From IMG/VR virus record IMGVR_UViG_3300030333_004126, positions 1-37,018 of that record: 37,018 nt of DNA, one strand, 5' to 3'. The stretch is from a virus. Positions 22,101 through 32,000 of the stretch are shown here, one piece after another. Made by a program: the position numbers and the translations under genes. Within the stretch, counting starts at the first letter, position 1. Every line of letters starts with the position of its first letter. The notes under the pieces were generated by a model. That model was not told where the DNA came from. It did not search any database and saw only the letters and a list, made by a program, of their open reading frames with translations.

Positions 22101-24978
22101 AAGCTTCTGGACCAACTGAATGCATCATATATTTACCAAGTAATGCACCATTTGTAGCATCTGGACTTACAATAAATGATTTACTTTGCCCATCACCTGG
22201 CATACCACTATCTTTTATAAGAGTTTTTAAATAATTATCTTCAACAAGTATCATACCATCAACATGTTCTCCATATTCAGTATTTTTACTGTTTTTATTT
22301 AAAGGTTTTATTCTAATTTTTGTAGGCTTTCCATCTTTATCTTTAACATATAAAGCATCATCTAAATCTTTAGTTATAATATATCTAGCTTTACCCTCAG
22401 CTGTAGCTGTTAAAAATTCAGTTGGTAATTTAGAAGCGTCTTTTAAGTTTGTTAAATAAGCATCATAAGAATCACTTACAAATTTAGCATCTGCTTTCCA
22501 TGTAGGGGTAAACCATATTTGTTGCCTTTTATTCCAAGCAGTAGCATTTTTAATATAACCTTCGCCTTTAAATAGTTTATTTAATACTTGACTATATTCA
22601 GTAGCAGTTTTAGGTTTAAATCCATTTAAAGAAATATCCCACATTATATTACTTAAATACTGGTCTTCAGCTTCCTTTTTTGTAAAGTATTTATTTCTTT
22701 TTATAGCTTGTTTATAATAAATTTCATTATCACCTTCTTTTAAAAATTCTTTAAACCAAGTATTAATGTAATGTCTAGAACTACCTTTTTTCATATTAGG
22801 GTGTTTTTTGATATATATAATTATATCATTATCACCTTTACCACCAAATGCATACATATCTTGCTCAGCCATTTTCTTATGTATTTTCTTAATAAATTGC
22901 TCATAAGCATCTCTTCCAAACTCTTTATTTTTGTTCATAAGATATTGCCTATACTGACTTAATGTTAAATCTTTAAACTCACCTTTTGGTCCTCTAATTG
23001 TAACATTATCAAATACTATATGCGGGTCTTCTTCTACACCTGTAAGTTCTTCATATTTTTCTTGTATTATTTTCTTAGGTTCTAAACTTTCTTTTCTATT
23101 ACCAGCAAATGTAAAACCATCTTCGCCTCTTACTTCAACTTGTTCTTGACCCTTTACCCAACCTATTTGACCTTGATTTCCACCTTTAACATTTAAATAT
23201 CTAACAGGTTGCCCAAAGTTTTTACGAGTTAACCACTGCCTTAAATTGTCTTTAGTAGCTTCATCTATTTTTATCTTAGTATTTTCTTCAGCTTGTATTC
23301 TATCTTCTATTTCTTTTGCTAACTCATCGACTTCTACACGTTGATTCTTTTTTAAATATTTATCTTGTCTAACTATATTATCTATAAGATTTGTTAATCT
23401 TACAATTTCATTACGCTTAGTTATAGGACTATATTCAGGTTTATTCCAAATATCCTCCATTTTTTCAGTAACTATAATTTCTGATTTCCTAAGTAAATCC
23501 ATACCAGAAGACATACCAATATCGTTACCATCATTAGCTCTAGATTCAGTTTTAATCTCACCTGTTTCTTTTTCTATATACTGATAAGGCTCTAACTTAA
23601 GTAATTCTTGTTCTCTATTTCTTAAATCAACTAATTCACCTTCAAGTTTAGCTATTCTATCTTCTTCTAATATCCTTTCAGAGCCCTCTAGTTTATCTAA
23701 ATTATTTTTTCTAGCTGTTAAATCTTCTATTACTGTTTTTCTTCTTTCAAATATATCATTAAATTCTTTTTCAGTTTGAGCAGCTAAACCAATTCTTTTT
23801 TGCTCTATAGGTTCTTCAGTTATTTTAACAAACTCTTCCCAAGCTTTTTTAGATTTTATTGTTTTACCTGGTTCAATACCCATTTCTGTCATAACTATCT
23901 CTTGCATAGCAGTTCTTGCAGCTTTATCTTCTGGGTCGTAATGAATACTTTCAGGGTCATTCATTGTTTTAATAACTTCTTTTTGTATTTCTGGGTCTAA
24001 TTCATTCCAACCTTTTACAAGTTCTGGGTCATTAGTAGCTCTTAATTTAGGGTCACCTTTTTTATCTCCTGAACCATAAGCTTGTTTTTCCTTTTTAACA
24101 AAAAATTCTGCAGCACCTTTTTGTTTCCAACCAACAGCACCACCACCAAAATATGCGCCTAATAAATATTCATATACCTGTTCAGGAGTAGTAGCTCCTC
24201 TTTGTGTAGCTGGAAGACCTTGGAAAAGAGAACCTGCTGTAGCTCTTAAAGCATAACTTGCTGCACCCTTACCTGGAATCATATTACCTAAAGCACCAAA
24301 AGCAGCACCAAATTTAGCTCCACCTATACCACCTTCTATCATTGCATCTACACCATGTTGCCAACTACTAACAGCACTAGCAACACCTAATTTAAATCCT
24401 TCTTCTGCAACATGTTTAGTAGCACCACTAGTAAGGAATTTAGCTACAACTCCAGTAGCATCGGCTCTACCACCTATAGCAGTTTTCATTACAGGTCCTA
24501 TAACTTTAGCAGCTTTTTTAGTTGCATACTCACCAATACCAAGAGGAATAGAACGAACACCAGCTATAGCATTAGCTTGTCTAGATAAACCTAAAAGCTT
24601 TAATGGTTTAGCTAACATATTAGGAGCAAAACCTAATAAATGCCCCACATTACGTGCTATTGCCTCATATTCATTATCAGGTGGGTCTACTACATTAAGT
24701 GTAGTAAAACCTTCTAATAAACCACCACCAAACTGCTGTAATGCTTCACCTATACTAAAATCACCTTCATAGAAAGCAACATTGTGATATATAGCATGCT
24801 GTTTTATAGTTTCTATATGTTCTGGTTTGTACCTTTTAGGGTTTCTTTTGTAACCTGAAATTATTTTCTTTAGTTGTTGTTTTGAGTATCTTGGAGTAAA
24901 ATTTTCAGGCGTAGCAGCCTTATCTCCTTGGAGTTCTTGATAATCATCTTGGTAAAGACCATAAGGATTTATGGCCAT
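16183..24978 (-). CDS. 2931-residue virion protein with DPBB RNA polymerase signature
   Basis: The largest gene of the window. Residues about 100-290 are Gly/Ala-rich and hydrophobic (GGIGGAKFGAAFGALGNM), typical of ejected inner-virion proteins that cross membranes. A coiled coil follows (about 390-480). At 1340-1344 is DLDGD within GGADLDGDEAF, preceded at about 1300 by RVPMDSVSGAQAMEFAG. This matches the RAPTLHR...NADFDGD arrangement of the catalytic double-psi beta-barrel of cellular-type RNA polymerases; the three Asp would hold Mg2+. About 410 residues earlier, GDGQSKSF (Lys933) may belong to the second barrel. The C-terminal third is helical. Giant single-chain polymerases with this fold are packaged in crAss-like phages. 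Virion location is inferred from the operon. Confidence 0.68.
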   Translation of the reverse strand: MAINPYGLYQDDYQELQGDKAATPENFTPRYSKQQLKKIISGYKRNPKRYKPEHIETIKQHAIYHNVAFYEGDFSIGEALQQFGGGLLEGFTTLNVVDPPDNEYEAIARNVGHLLGFAPNMLAKPLKLLGLSRQANAIAGVRSIPLGIGEYATKKAAKVIGPVMKTAIGGRADATGVVAKFLTSGATKHVAEEGFKLGVASAVSSWQHGVDAMIEGGIGGAKFGAAFGALGNMIPGKGAASYALRATAGSLFQGLPATQRGATTPEQVYEYLLGAYFGGGAVGWKQKGAAEFFVKKEKQAYGSGDKKGDPKLRATNDPELVKGWNELDPEIQKEVIKTMNDPESIHYDPEDKAARTAMQEIVMTEMGIEPGKTIKSKKAWEEFVKITEEPIEQKRIGLAAQTEKEFNDIFERRKTVIEDLTARKNNLDKLEGSERILEEDRIAKLEGELVDLRNREQELLKLEPYQYIEKETGEIKTESRANDGNDIGMSSGMDLLRKSEIIVTEKMEDIWNKPEYSPITKRNEIVRLTNLIDNIVRQDKYLKKNQRVEVDELAKEIEDRIQAEENTKIKIDEATKDNLRQWLTRKNFGQPVRYLNVKGGNQGQIGWVKGQEQVEVRGEDGFTFAGNRKESLEPKKIIQEKYEELTGVEEDPHIVFDNVTIRGPKGEFKDLTLSQYRQYLMNKNKEFGRDAYEQFIKKIHKKMAEQDMYAFGGKGDNDIIIYIKKHPNMKKGSSRHYINTWFKEFLKEGDNEIYYKQAIKRNKYFTKKEAEDQYLSNIMWDISLNGFKPKTATEYSQVLNKLFKGEGYIKNATAWNKRQQIWFTPTWKADAKFVSDSYDAYLTNLKDASKLPTEFLTATAEGKARYIITKDLDDALYVKDKDGKPTKIRIKPLNKNSKNTEYGEHVDGMILVEDNYLKTLIKDSGMPGDGQSKSFIVSPDATNGALLGKYMMHSVGPEASKAMREAGIHMIMQESAVKQRGDRKVTNYNYKNNEITIEDPNLIYELPVEHIKYGYNVKQSNTMAGYNPDGSVHKHSIPKQLLMAMAQNTYKSFPVKMIEDFFNETVYKRYKGEDKYNKVFEEYLENPNSKTLLSILEKNVDKLSIENLLKAINESPTDFTDVAYMRLMKLNKESIAEKVAEGELTPDEAEKVLSNINEFNSATDRIIEAANKWSQKEKLLGRPGNINPVLLHKYIRPYRFQVIRNYVFNTISKPKIGNSGVGRMRGYDKFLQSDPKFDILNTRDDVFFLDNSYRKMPIKTHLEGKWKETTLEELWNAYSKKGGELYKNKDVKKILRALTVRVPMDSVSGAQAMEFAGFTGRDGHGILMHSRAMRAEGGADLDGDEAFIFFGGRKGGKGSGFKPEWIEQFHKNKDEYLAKDGTIPDRKKGFVPGTKMTYEEYLTTQDSKNTTGINPDSRDSKIWQYDSMWRQDISERAVDGRNLLGGTVSMAQVIKAAHNSILSLPNGINEYIVWRPDPKTKKMKPIKVTIQAKTDAKEIADARQLASSMIAFTSDPLDVAGLTGYTDYFNKLSKAYFNIKIDGTKASPEEVVTLLRDKNGIIGQIADINSALYGRDYQNNRSWDAQSIKEKTRYVNDFDGLGLDKVRNTLLLKLGKLANSVDLYDSPFRNINIENLIKMYAEHNSIVNKLPEFKELLNNLDVPFNPVLKAIVKSQLWKKHNLESAAKDLKVFNTIMYSKGSPFAKGNSWNYKIDSKYGRKNVINSEEYRKDRLKELVKFAEDIVTQDVSDMVSFRQIYRYYDGVEVNRTLFEKILKDVSRLRRNSYLQRKGIGEEEAVGDIAGMKMPKGGERAVREAFGDLVVKGKERSTTLDQAQVDAEIAKIKATLPNARAQKIFDMLMLGTFRDGTTETSISKLGLSSKNVDSESVTDFIGDYSTIMNRAYEKTPIEDTFIKTINKGDMVEKDLPDKTILEDTTTGYEGLHGKPDLSKVPKKIRQELTELVENLKFYNGKIGQNLNELVRGILEKDFNALTYKDFVDLNNYFKEIQRGSIWQRLFGDKTPTLKKRYAYLFPLSIGRETMKYDIELMKKRGLFITKAGEVSRGDTLIPTNFTEKLQHAVTLSMDKAQGKGDEEVGKLRQKLEFIDSLEDGEGLRRIAVRKIEAEGNVSENLSGDKILGKQWADNYLKEYKNEMETYDYNTLKDNKYRVSKIVNGEVKRVELTGEQIVEQIESIYKNHFKQMYKIISGDPKLLDSYHKRYKGKKMYFDFLEPEPQEPIYDYKRFVRDIYKAYERGEDITTDFGIDGLRAIARSMMVQLQHKHKKMSKGELRKLVPIPKLTGEIKDGYWPHMFFDKGIATKALKQAIEKIEASNLSRSEKDAEIDKIQWRTKTLTGDWITGTENWDAYDHYTSPDKTQNKSDKVTWFQANQMTGSMHQRTSHIPGHSIDATVAETYSRNVYKTYFKQLAQILSRDILQEYDNQAFKKNWHITDFDPKTGRSLKDRWSDHYKLYVQDAMGHPSVIPDYMINDPGMKLKGTPYAWWADNKVKDKVNKIAKTLGIKEDIPGKEKYSLQDISRWSNLEAKYELMSLLAHPKSMINNLFGGSLHTVQSVGATALKKVYDYNFLRTINPEWTNKQAIMDFVIKQGIFPEMLQNEWGLQTELQSAKSKAFLKDVGRKLNNKGELEGVTLREIAAKHKVGAPILRAAAKFMSVPEMQLRKDAFMSHYIKAWERFGGAITQFDDPFLIEMAKKGVKATQFLYSAPYRPGFARTALGKVMTRFQLWSWNSARFRNDVIREARIRGYRQGTPEYEKFKRTAQIDLLTYALGSVFAMSLFENVLPAPLNHFKETSEWLFGDERTRNKAFFSAYPTKIAPLQMITPPIARVPLSILRTLTDDNYDKFLDYHIYTMFPFGRIARDFSPYAKGNVLDNPYRMVEKFTGFPYGDIQRKRKEFKDNIPYHPVYKAPRD

Positions 24979-24981
24979 AAT

Positions 24982-25935
24982 TTATTCCTCGTTGTTACCT
25001 AAAAGCATTGAACCTAAAAATAAAGCATTAATCCATGGATTAGCTGACCTAAAAAAGTTTTTAGTACGTCCCAAAAACCCCTTACCTTTTGGTTTGGTTG
25101 TTGTTTTTTTCTTTTTATCAAGATAATTAGCTTTAGACTTTTGTCTTTCTCGCTCATAAAAAGCTTCTTTAGAAAGTATGTTATCACTTCCTGGGTTTTC
25201 ATGTTTCATTCTAGCTATATATTCTGCATATTTTTTTGCTAAAGTTGATTCTCTAGGTCCTTTCCATCCTTTTAAAAGTTCAGATTCATCAACAGGTGGC
25301 TTTCCTCTTCCTGCCCACCATTCTCTTCCTTTATCAACACCATATTTTCCTAATCTATAACCACCATATGCTGTGCCTCCTAATAAAGCTCCAGCTTGAT
25401 TTGGATTTTCATCAGCCCATTCTTTTAATTGTTCTTGAAAATTATCAGACCAAGGCATACGGTCCCCCCAAGTTTTCCAAAAACCTTTACTATCTGTTAA
25501 ATAATCCGAATATAAAGCCTGTAATTCAGGGTCTCCTGAAGTTATTAATGTTTCTAATAGTTGGTTTTCTGGATTATTTTTTAAAGATTTACGAATATTC
25601 TTTTTAGAAAATCCTAAATTTTCAGCTGTAGATATTAAGTTTGCAATTTTTTTATCATCTTCACTCTTAAAGGCTTGATAATTTTGAGCAAAATGAGTAT
25701 AGTTAGGAGTAACACCTTGTTGTTTGGCTATATCTAAATAACTATTCCATAAATTATCTTGAGAAGGTAAACTGCTAGTAGGGAATGTTATATTTTTATT
25801 TTTAACATCAATGCTTCCACTATCATCTTTTATAAGTTTAGCAACTTGAGTCCAAAATAAAGCGTCTAATTGACTAGCTTTGTTTTGACGCATATTTGCT
25901 AGTCTCTCTGATTGTTCCCATTGATTAACTGCCAT
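24982..25935 (-). CDS. Putative inner-virion/ejection protein
   Basis: 317 residues; GAGTAG-type SD. The N-terminal half is helical and charged. A Gly-rich hydrophobic stretch lies near residues 180-200 (NQAGALLGGTAYGGYRLGKYG), and the C-terminus carries another (WINALFLGSMLLGN). This combination is common in podovirus ejection proteins that build a channel for DNA. It sits 3 bases upstream of the giant polymerase-like gene, whose SD site overlaps its end, so the two are probably co-produced and perhaps injected together. No enzymatic motif was seen. Confidence 0.6.
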   Translation of the reverse strand: MAVNQWEQSERLANMRQNKASQLDALFWTQVAKLIKDDSGSIDVKNKNITFPTSSLPSQDNLWNSYLDIAKQQGVTPNYTHFAQNYQAFKSEDDKKIANLISTAENLGFSKKNIRKSLKNNPENQLLETLITSGDPELQALYSDYLTDSKGFWKTWGDRMPWSDNFQEQLKEWADENPNQAGALLGGTAYGGYRLGKYGVDKGREWWAGRGKPPVDESELLKGWKGPRESTLAKKYAEYIARMKHENPGSDNILSKEAFYERERQKSKANYLDKKKKTTTKPKGKGFLGRTKNFFRSANPWINALFLGSMLLGNNEE

Positions 25936-25957
25936 TACTACTCCTCATTAAACATTC

Positions 25958-27043
25958 TTATCCTGTTATATACTTACTCAATTGATTAGTTTCCCAGGGC
26001 ATACCAAATTCATAGTCCTCTTCTAAACCTTGCAATATTTTCTCATATTCTTCTTTTGTCATACCATATTCTAACCAAGGTTCAGCACCCTCTGACATAT
26101 CACCACTTCCAAACATTAAACTTGGATTATTCATTATAGCATTTTGATGTTCAACTGATTTATATATGTCAGGAATAACTGCACCACTAGGTAAATAATT
26201 TCGAAATCTTTCAGGCATAGGCATAATTTGAGGAGCATCTCTTCCTTCAGTTGGAAGTAAATTTTTATAAAATTGACCTTGATTAGGGAATAAATAATCA
26301 AGCAAACTTTTTCTTTCTTTTTGAGTTTGCATACTAGTTTGGCTAGGGTCAAGATTTGTATTTTCCATACTAGTTTGGGTAGGGTCAAGGTTTGTGTTTT
26401 CAAATGTTTCACCTTCATATGTAGATGTATCACCTTCATATGTAGTATCTTCACCCCAAAATTCATCATCAGTTTCGTTTAACCAAGGATTATCTTCAAG
26501 ACCTTGTTTAGTTACTTGTCTAGCAAATTTTGCATCTTTTAAGCCTTGTGCAAATTGACCAGGCATACCAGCTATATCTTTAATAGTTCCACCTACTATA
26601 TTTTTTCCTATACCATAAATACCTTCTCCAGCATCCCTTAACCTTCCAAACATTCTATCTCTTGGTTCTCCAGAATCAAACCCTCCTTGAAACCAGCCTT
26701 CTTGGTCGGTCATTCTGGCTTTTATATTTTCAGGGCTCATGTACTCCCTTGCTCTTCCAAAAAGTTTACCACCTTCTCCAGTTTCAGGGTCATAAGAACT
26801 ACCACCTTGGAAAAAACCTTTATCGTCTCTAAATTTTTTACCACCTTCAGGTAAAAGTAAATTAAAAAGTCCTCCAGGGAGTTTTTTACCAAAATCCCAC
26901 AACTTCCCACCATGCTTTTTACCAAAATCCCACAACTCTCCACCATGCTCTCCTAAAGTTTCTCCCAAATTATAAGCAGCTGTTTGAGCAGCATCGTTTC
27001 TTGCTGCGCTTTTTGCTACTAATGGTGACCAATCAATTGCCAT
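25958..27043 (-). CDS. Low-complexity virion protein with internal repeats
   Basis: 361 residues with AGGAG before the ATG. It is Gly-, Asp- and Glu-rich and aromatic. Tandem repeats are visible: LWDFGKKHGGK/LWDFGKK near residues 32-55 and ENTNLDPTQTSM/ENTNLDPSQTSM near 215-238. It lacks enzyme motifs and looks largely disordered. Its place between other putative inner-virion genes suggests an internal virion or ejection protein. Confidence 0.55.
   Translation of the reverse strand: MAIDWSPLVAKSAARNDAAQTAAYNLGETLGEHGGELWDFGKKHGGKLWDFGKKLPGGLFNLLLPEGGKKFRDDKGFFQGGSSYDPETGEGGKLFGRAREYMSPENIKARMTDQEGWFQGGFDSGEPRDRMFGRLRDAGEGIYGIGKNIVGGTIKDIAGMPGQFAQGLKDAKFARQVTKQGLEDNPWLNETDDEFWGEDTTYEGDTSTYEGETFENTNLDPTQTSMENTNLDPSQTSMQTQKERKSLLDYLFPNQGQFYKNLLPTEGRDAPQIMPMPERFRNYLPSGAVIPDIYKSVEHQNAIMNNPSLMFGSGDMSEGAEPWLEYGMTKEEYEKILQGLEEDYEFGMPWETNQLSKYITG
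26330..26401 (-). repeat. Two tandem 36-bp repeats in a virion gene
   Basis: Units 26330-26365 and 26366-26401 differ at only a few positions and encode a 12-residue repeat (NLDPTQTSMENT/NLDPSQTSMQ type) in frame. This is a recent in-frame duplication. Confidence 0.8.
26883..26948 (-). repeat. Two tandem 33-bp repeats in a virion gene
   Basis: Units 26883-26915 and 26916-26948 are nearly identical and encode the repeated HGGxLWDFGKK segment in the N-terminal part of the same low-complexity virion protein. Confidence 0.8.
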
Positions 27044-27056
27044 TTTTTCTCCTAAT

Positions 27057-27833
27057 TTATTTTTCTATTTTTTTTTGTTCTTCCCACCAGTTTGAAAACC
27101 ATTGTGGAATAGCATCACCGCTAACATTTCCTCCAGCAAAGTTAAACACACCTCCACCGATTTGACCAAGTATATCACCAGGATGTGGTGACATAGTAGC
27201 TACATCTCTACTTGTTTTCATTTCTCCATATTCCTTCAACCCTTGTCCAACATCTTGTTTTAAGCCTAATCCTTTAGTATAATGGTCCATAAACCCTTGA
27301 TTTATCCTAGTCATTATATCAGCACTTGTTCTATTTAAATTAGCTTGATTTTGAGCACCCCTTATACCAGTATAACCACCAATTCCTCCTTGCATCTGGT
27401 TTCTATTATTTAACATATTTTGAAAAGCTAAATTATCCATACCTGTTTGAGTTGTTGTTCTAGCAAAATCTTGATTAAACTGAGATTCTCTATTCATTAA
27501 ACCTTCTGCATGTCTATTTAATTCATCTATATTATCTTGCCAACCTGCCATATTAGTTTCTAAATCATTATTTTTACTTTGTTCATTCGCAGCCCAAAGT
27601 GGACCTCCTACTGAAAGAACAGTACCTATTAATTGAGGAATCCAATACTCTTTCATACCAGTAGTAGGATTGGTTGTTCCAGAACCAATAACCAAAGTAA
27701 TTAACTCACCTAAACGTCCATAATTATCTATCAAATAAGCTTCTATATCATTAACGTGAGAAAGCTCTCCGTTAACTTCTCTTATTTGAGTGTCTCCAAA
27801 TCTACCATTATTAGCTAATTGATTATAAAGCAT
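27057..27833 (-). CDS. Putative inner-virion protein
   Basis: 258 residues with AGGAG upstream. A hydrophobic segment occurs near residues 64-80 (YWIPQLIGTVLSVGGPLWAA), followed by a long Asn/Gln-rich helical region (NMAGWQDNIDELNRHAEGLMNRESQFNQDF) and a Gly-rich C-terminus. This layout resembles small ejection or internal proteins of podoviruses. It begins a sub-cluster preceded by the promoter candidate at 27866-27894 and continues into the other putative internal proteins. Confidence 0.55.
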   Translation of the reverse strand: MLYNQLANNGRFGDTQIREVNGELSHVNDIEAYLIDNYGRLGELITLVIGSGTTNPTTGMKEYWIPQLIGTVLSVGGPLWAANEQSKNNDLETNMAGWQDNIDELNRHAEGLMNRESQFNQDFARTTTQTGMDNLAFQNMLNNRNQMQGGIGGYTGIRGAQNQANLNRTSADIMTRINQGFMDHYTKGLGLKQDVGQGLKEYGEMKTSRDVATMSPHPGDILGQIGGGVFNFAGGNVSGDAIPQWFSNWWEEQKKIEK

Positions 27834-27865
27834 AAAACTCCTAATTCTATATATTTCATCATTTT

Positions 27866-27894
27866 AATATAATATAATTTATATAATATTCCAA
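27866..27894 (-). promoter_or_regulatory. Promoter candidate before inner-virion genes
   Basis: On the minus strand TTGGAA (27889-27894) and TATATT (27866-27871) are separated by 17 bases, and the -10-like box lies about 32 bases upstream of the ATG at 27833. It is nearly identical in both boxes and spacing to the candidate at 3959-3987. The 69-base gap holding it is one of the few gaps in an otherwise closely packed minus-strand operon. Confidence 0.4.
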
Positions 27895-27902
27895 GTAAAT
27901 TA

Positions 27903-29024
27903 TTAACTATCATAAACTACGGTTACTACTGGCCTTAAATATACACTAGACCCATCAGTACTATCTTCTGACATTCCAGTTACAAGCAAAGACTCTCCAG
28001 CAGTAAATACTTTTGCTGTAGAATCAAGCCCTCCATTATCTGCTAAAGACTTATAATAGGTTGTATCACCAGGGTCAGTAAATGTTATTCTAGCTATATG
28101 GTCTAATGCTACAGATGTTAAAGCTGAACCAGTATCAGCAATAGCATCTACTTTCCATAAATCTACATCAACTTCACCATTTGCATTATCCCATTCACAA
28201 TCACAAACAAATCCAGTTACAGTACCAGATTCAGGCATCATTAAACAATATTTAACATAATCTACACCTAATGTAACATCTGCAGTATCTTGTCCAGTAT
28301 GTATACCGCTACTTGTACTTTTAACCCAATAACCTGGATAACCAGTAATATAATTATCAGAAGTACCTAAACTATACCTGCCAGCAAAATCTGAAGAAAA
28401 TACCACTTTACGTTTAATAGCTTCTGTATCACTTAAAACCTGCGCTCCTGTTCTATATTTTACATTATTTGAACCATCTAAAACTAAAAATTTATCAGGG
28501 TCAGAATCAGCATTTTCTACTGTAGTCATTTGTAAAGCTGATTGTAATATAGTATTTCCTGTAGATTCTATCTTTAAATTACCAATACCTTTTATAGTAG
28601 GCGTAGCTACTTGTCCAGTTTTTCTTTTAGAATTATCTAAATCTATTATTAATCTTTCTAATCCTTCGTAACTATAATTCCAAGAACCAGCACTTTGACT
28701 CATCTGATTTCCTGTACGTGCAGAATCAGTCCCTACTGGGCCAAATGAGGAATTATTATCCTTATGCCAACCATCTTCCCCTCTTATATAAAAATCGTAC
28801 TCATTTTTACCAACTTTGTTGATTTTTATATCACCTTCTGAACCTTTATATGTCTCTGCATCAGCACTAGCAGATAAAGTATTTGTAGATTCAGTTAATT
28901 TGTTTAATGAATCTTGTAGTACTTCTAAAGCAGAATCTACTTCATATTTACCAATATCACCTTTTTTATTAAATTTATTTCGACCAAATCTTTTTTTGAA
29001 TAGTCTTTTAAATAATACTCCCAT
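27903..29024 (-). CDS. Putative tail fibre or tail-associated protein
   Basis: 373 residues. The start shares TAATG with the giant tail gene upstream. A very basic N-terminus (LFKRLFKKRFGRNKFNKKG) precedes a short coiled-coil region (DSALEVLQDSLNKLTESTNTL) and a beta-rich body: KIESTGNTILQSALQM, DKFLVLDGSNNVKYRTGAQVL and a C-terminal jelly-roll-like part. The phrase 'FLVLDGSNNVKYRTGAQVLSD' is typical of phage tail-spike or fibre stalks. A fibre that attaches to the neighbouring tail protein is the likeliest role. Confidence 0.6.
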   Translation of the reverse strand: MGVLFKRLFKKRFGRNKFNKKGDIGKYEVDSALEVLQDSLNKLTESTNTLSASADAETYKGSEGDIKINKVGKNEYDFYIRGEDGWHKDNNSSFGPVGTDSARTGNQMSQSAGSWNYSYEGLERLIIDLDNSKRKTGQVATPTIKGIGNLKIESTGNTILQSALQMTTVENADSDPDKFLVLDGSNNVKYRTGAQVLSDTEAIKRKVVFSSDFAGRYSLGTSDNYITGYPGYWVKSTSSGIHTGQDTADVTLGVDYVKYCLMMPESGTVTGFVCDCEWDNANGEVDVDLWKVDAIADTGSALTSVALDHIARITFTDPGDTTYYKSLADNGGLDSTAKVFTAGESLLVTGMSEDSTDGSSVYLRPVVTVVYDS

Positions 29025-32000
29025 TACTTCATTCTACCTTTTCTATAAGTAATAGCAAATGAATCTATGTATGATTTTTGGTTTTTCATTACCACTTTTA
29101 CATTTTTACCTTTAGTTCCAGGAGGAAACTTCAATACAGGCATAGCAATTCTAACAGGATTCATAGTTACGCCATAAGCGCCTTCAGCATTATTAGCTTC
29201 TTCGTCCCAGTTAATAGCTTTTGTTCCTAACAAACCTCTAAATACAACAACTCTAACAGAAGAAGTTGGTGATATTTCATTGTTACCATTTACATCTTGA
29301 GTCCAATCAAATAATATTCTTCTTACTTTTACGAACTCTTCTATTTTATTACCTGATGAGTCTTCTCCTGAAAAATATAAGTACTGACCTGGATGAATAT
29401 GTACTAATTCTGAAAATTCTCCTTGTTTAGTAACTTCAGAATATTGGCTATTAGGAGCTTCTATAAACTCTGGTATAGATGTTATATTTAATGAAAATGC
29501 ATTTATTAATGCATTACCATCAGGGTCAACTAAACCATTAGAGCCTGTTTCAAATGCTGGTAAATGTTTTTCAACGGTGTAAATGCTCCCCGTTTTATCG
29601 TTTGCTAAATAATGTCCTATATGAGGTTTTCTATCTTGTACTCTCATAGTCTTTAATACACCATCAACATACACTTGTATATCATCATCTCTAGATGCAG
29701 GAGATGTTTCTAAAAGATGTTCATTATCTCCAGTTGTAAAATCAGTTCCTTCGCCATCAAACTGATAACTTCCACCACCCCAATCAAATACTTGATTTGT
29801 ACTACCTTCAAGTGCTGTTTGAGATGTTTGAGATGAATTATTAAAATTTAACAAACATACTTCTCCAGTAATATAAAGTCTTTTAAAGGATTTATCGTAA
29901 TTTGAACTTCCCATTGTAAATTCTTTACTTTCCCAAGTAAAGGATTTTCTATTTCTCTTATCCGCTCTGTAGTTATATATAGAGAAGCCATCTGTTAAAA
30001 CAACATCACCTTGACCAGTAACAACAGCAGATTTAACATTTGGGCAATCATAGTAATCCCATCTTTTTTCATTTATATTAAATGAATATAATCTTGATTC
30101 ATGAGTTCTGTAACTAGTATTAAAACTTTGAGTATCAGCATCGCTAAATCCTTGTAAAATAACGTATAAAGATTGTTTTACAGAATCAAATAAAACTTTA
30201 GGAGTATAACCTAAAGACTCAGCTTTTTGTATAGCATTTAAATAGCCTAATTGCCATTCAGGTCTAGATTGATTTCTTAATATAGGGTCTCCTATTGGAG
30301 TGGCATCTTTACCATTGTGTGCATAAATATTATTTCTATCAGCAAAAAATAACCCAATATCTGTAACAACATATGAATGACTATTTAATATACCAACACC
30401 TTCTACTCTTTCTTCTATATACATATCTGTAGGATTTATTATATAAGTATTGTTTTCATCCCATAAAAATACTCTGTTAGCAAAAGAAGCCATAGCAATA
30501 GGTTGAGTTGGTAAGTCTAGAAAATCATTTGACCAATCAAATACAGAAAATTTACCCTTTTTAGAACGAAGCAATATATGGTCACCTTGTTCTATTTCTG
30601 GATGATATATTTTTGAGACAAACAAAAAGTCATTTAATTGACAAGACAATGCATAATTGGGAGTGTATTTATCTAAAGTTTCAGAAACACCATTTAACCC
30701 TTCATAAGATACAGTAGTCCCTTCATCATTAAACTTATGTTCATATTTTCCTTCTCTAAATTGGAATTTAGAATCTATTCCATTTAAATTAACTTGTTTA
30801 ACTAATCTGTATAATTCTTTCAAATCATTTTTTCGATATATATTTACGTGAGTTACTCTTGGACTTAAACCTAACTGTGCAGAAGTAGGTAGTGATAATA
30901 AAAGTCTTATATATTGAGAATCACCAGTAATATCTATATCAAAAGTAGCAGAACTTAAAGGACCTTCTTGGAATCCATCATATGTATAACTAAACTTATA
31001 CCAAACTGTAGTATTTGCCTTAAATTCTACACCAAAAGGGGTACCGTTTACATCTTCTTCTGCTGGTTCTTCTGATAATTTTATCAAGAACTCATTTTTT
31101 TGCATTTTAACATGAGCCCCAAGAGTATTTGCTTTATTGTTAGTATGATTATAGCCTTCGTCAGAATTTCCATCTAAGTATTTTAAATCACCATCTGTTT
31201 GACTGCTAGTAGTAACTAAACTTCCAGCAGTACTTCCTATACCTTCTGTTAGTCTTTTAGATGTACCAACAGTAGAAGCAGGTTCATATGGTTCTGGTGG
31301 GGCAGGGGATGGAACTTGATATACAATTACAGAGTTATCAAAACCAGCCTCTATATCATAATCATCATAGTCAGTTTCAGAATTATTAGGAGACCTTTTA
31401 TTTTTTGACCAAAAATTCCATAAGTTATCGTAAGTATAACAAGGGAAATCCCCCATAGATTGTAAATTGGTACTACTACCTTCTGTAAGTTGAGGTCTAA
31501 CCCAGTTACTAACTGTTTCAATACCAGTCCCACCTGAGCTACCTATAACTAAAGGAGAATAAGGTGTTAATCTTATATCTTTTGTAATATTACTATTAGA
31601 ATCATTATTATAAAATGTCCTTTCCCAATAATCAAATTCAGAAGTACAATCAGATAATCCAGGATTTAAATTTTTAAATAATATGCTATTGTTTGTATAT
31701 GTGCAAATTTGAGGTAAAAATTTTGATTCATTCTGTTTATGCTGCTTCATTAATGGAGTCAATTCTGAAACCGCAGCCCTTGATTGTGATTTAAACCAAC
31801 CAAAACTCTTATTATCTGAACTAGTATGATGACCATAGCCTTCCACAAAATTTTTATTTATACTTTTATTATCGATAACCATACAAATACTTGCAGATTG
31901 GTCTGCATTACTTATTGGAGAATTTAATGCTTGACCATTAATCATATAACCATGCCTAGTAGTACTAGTGTTATCTGCATAATTAATTTTTTGCCATGAA

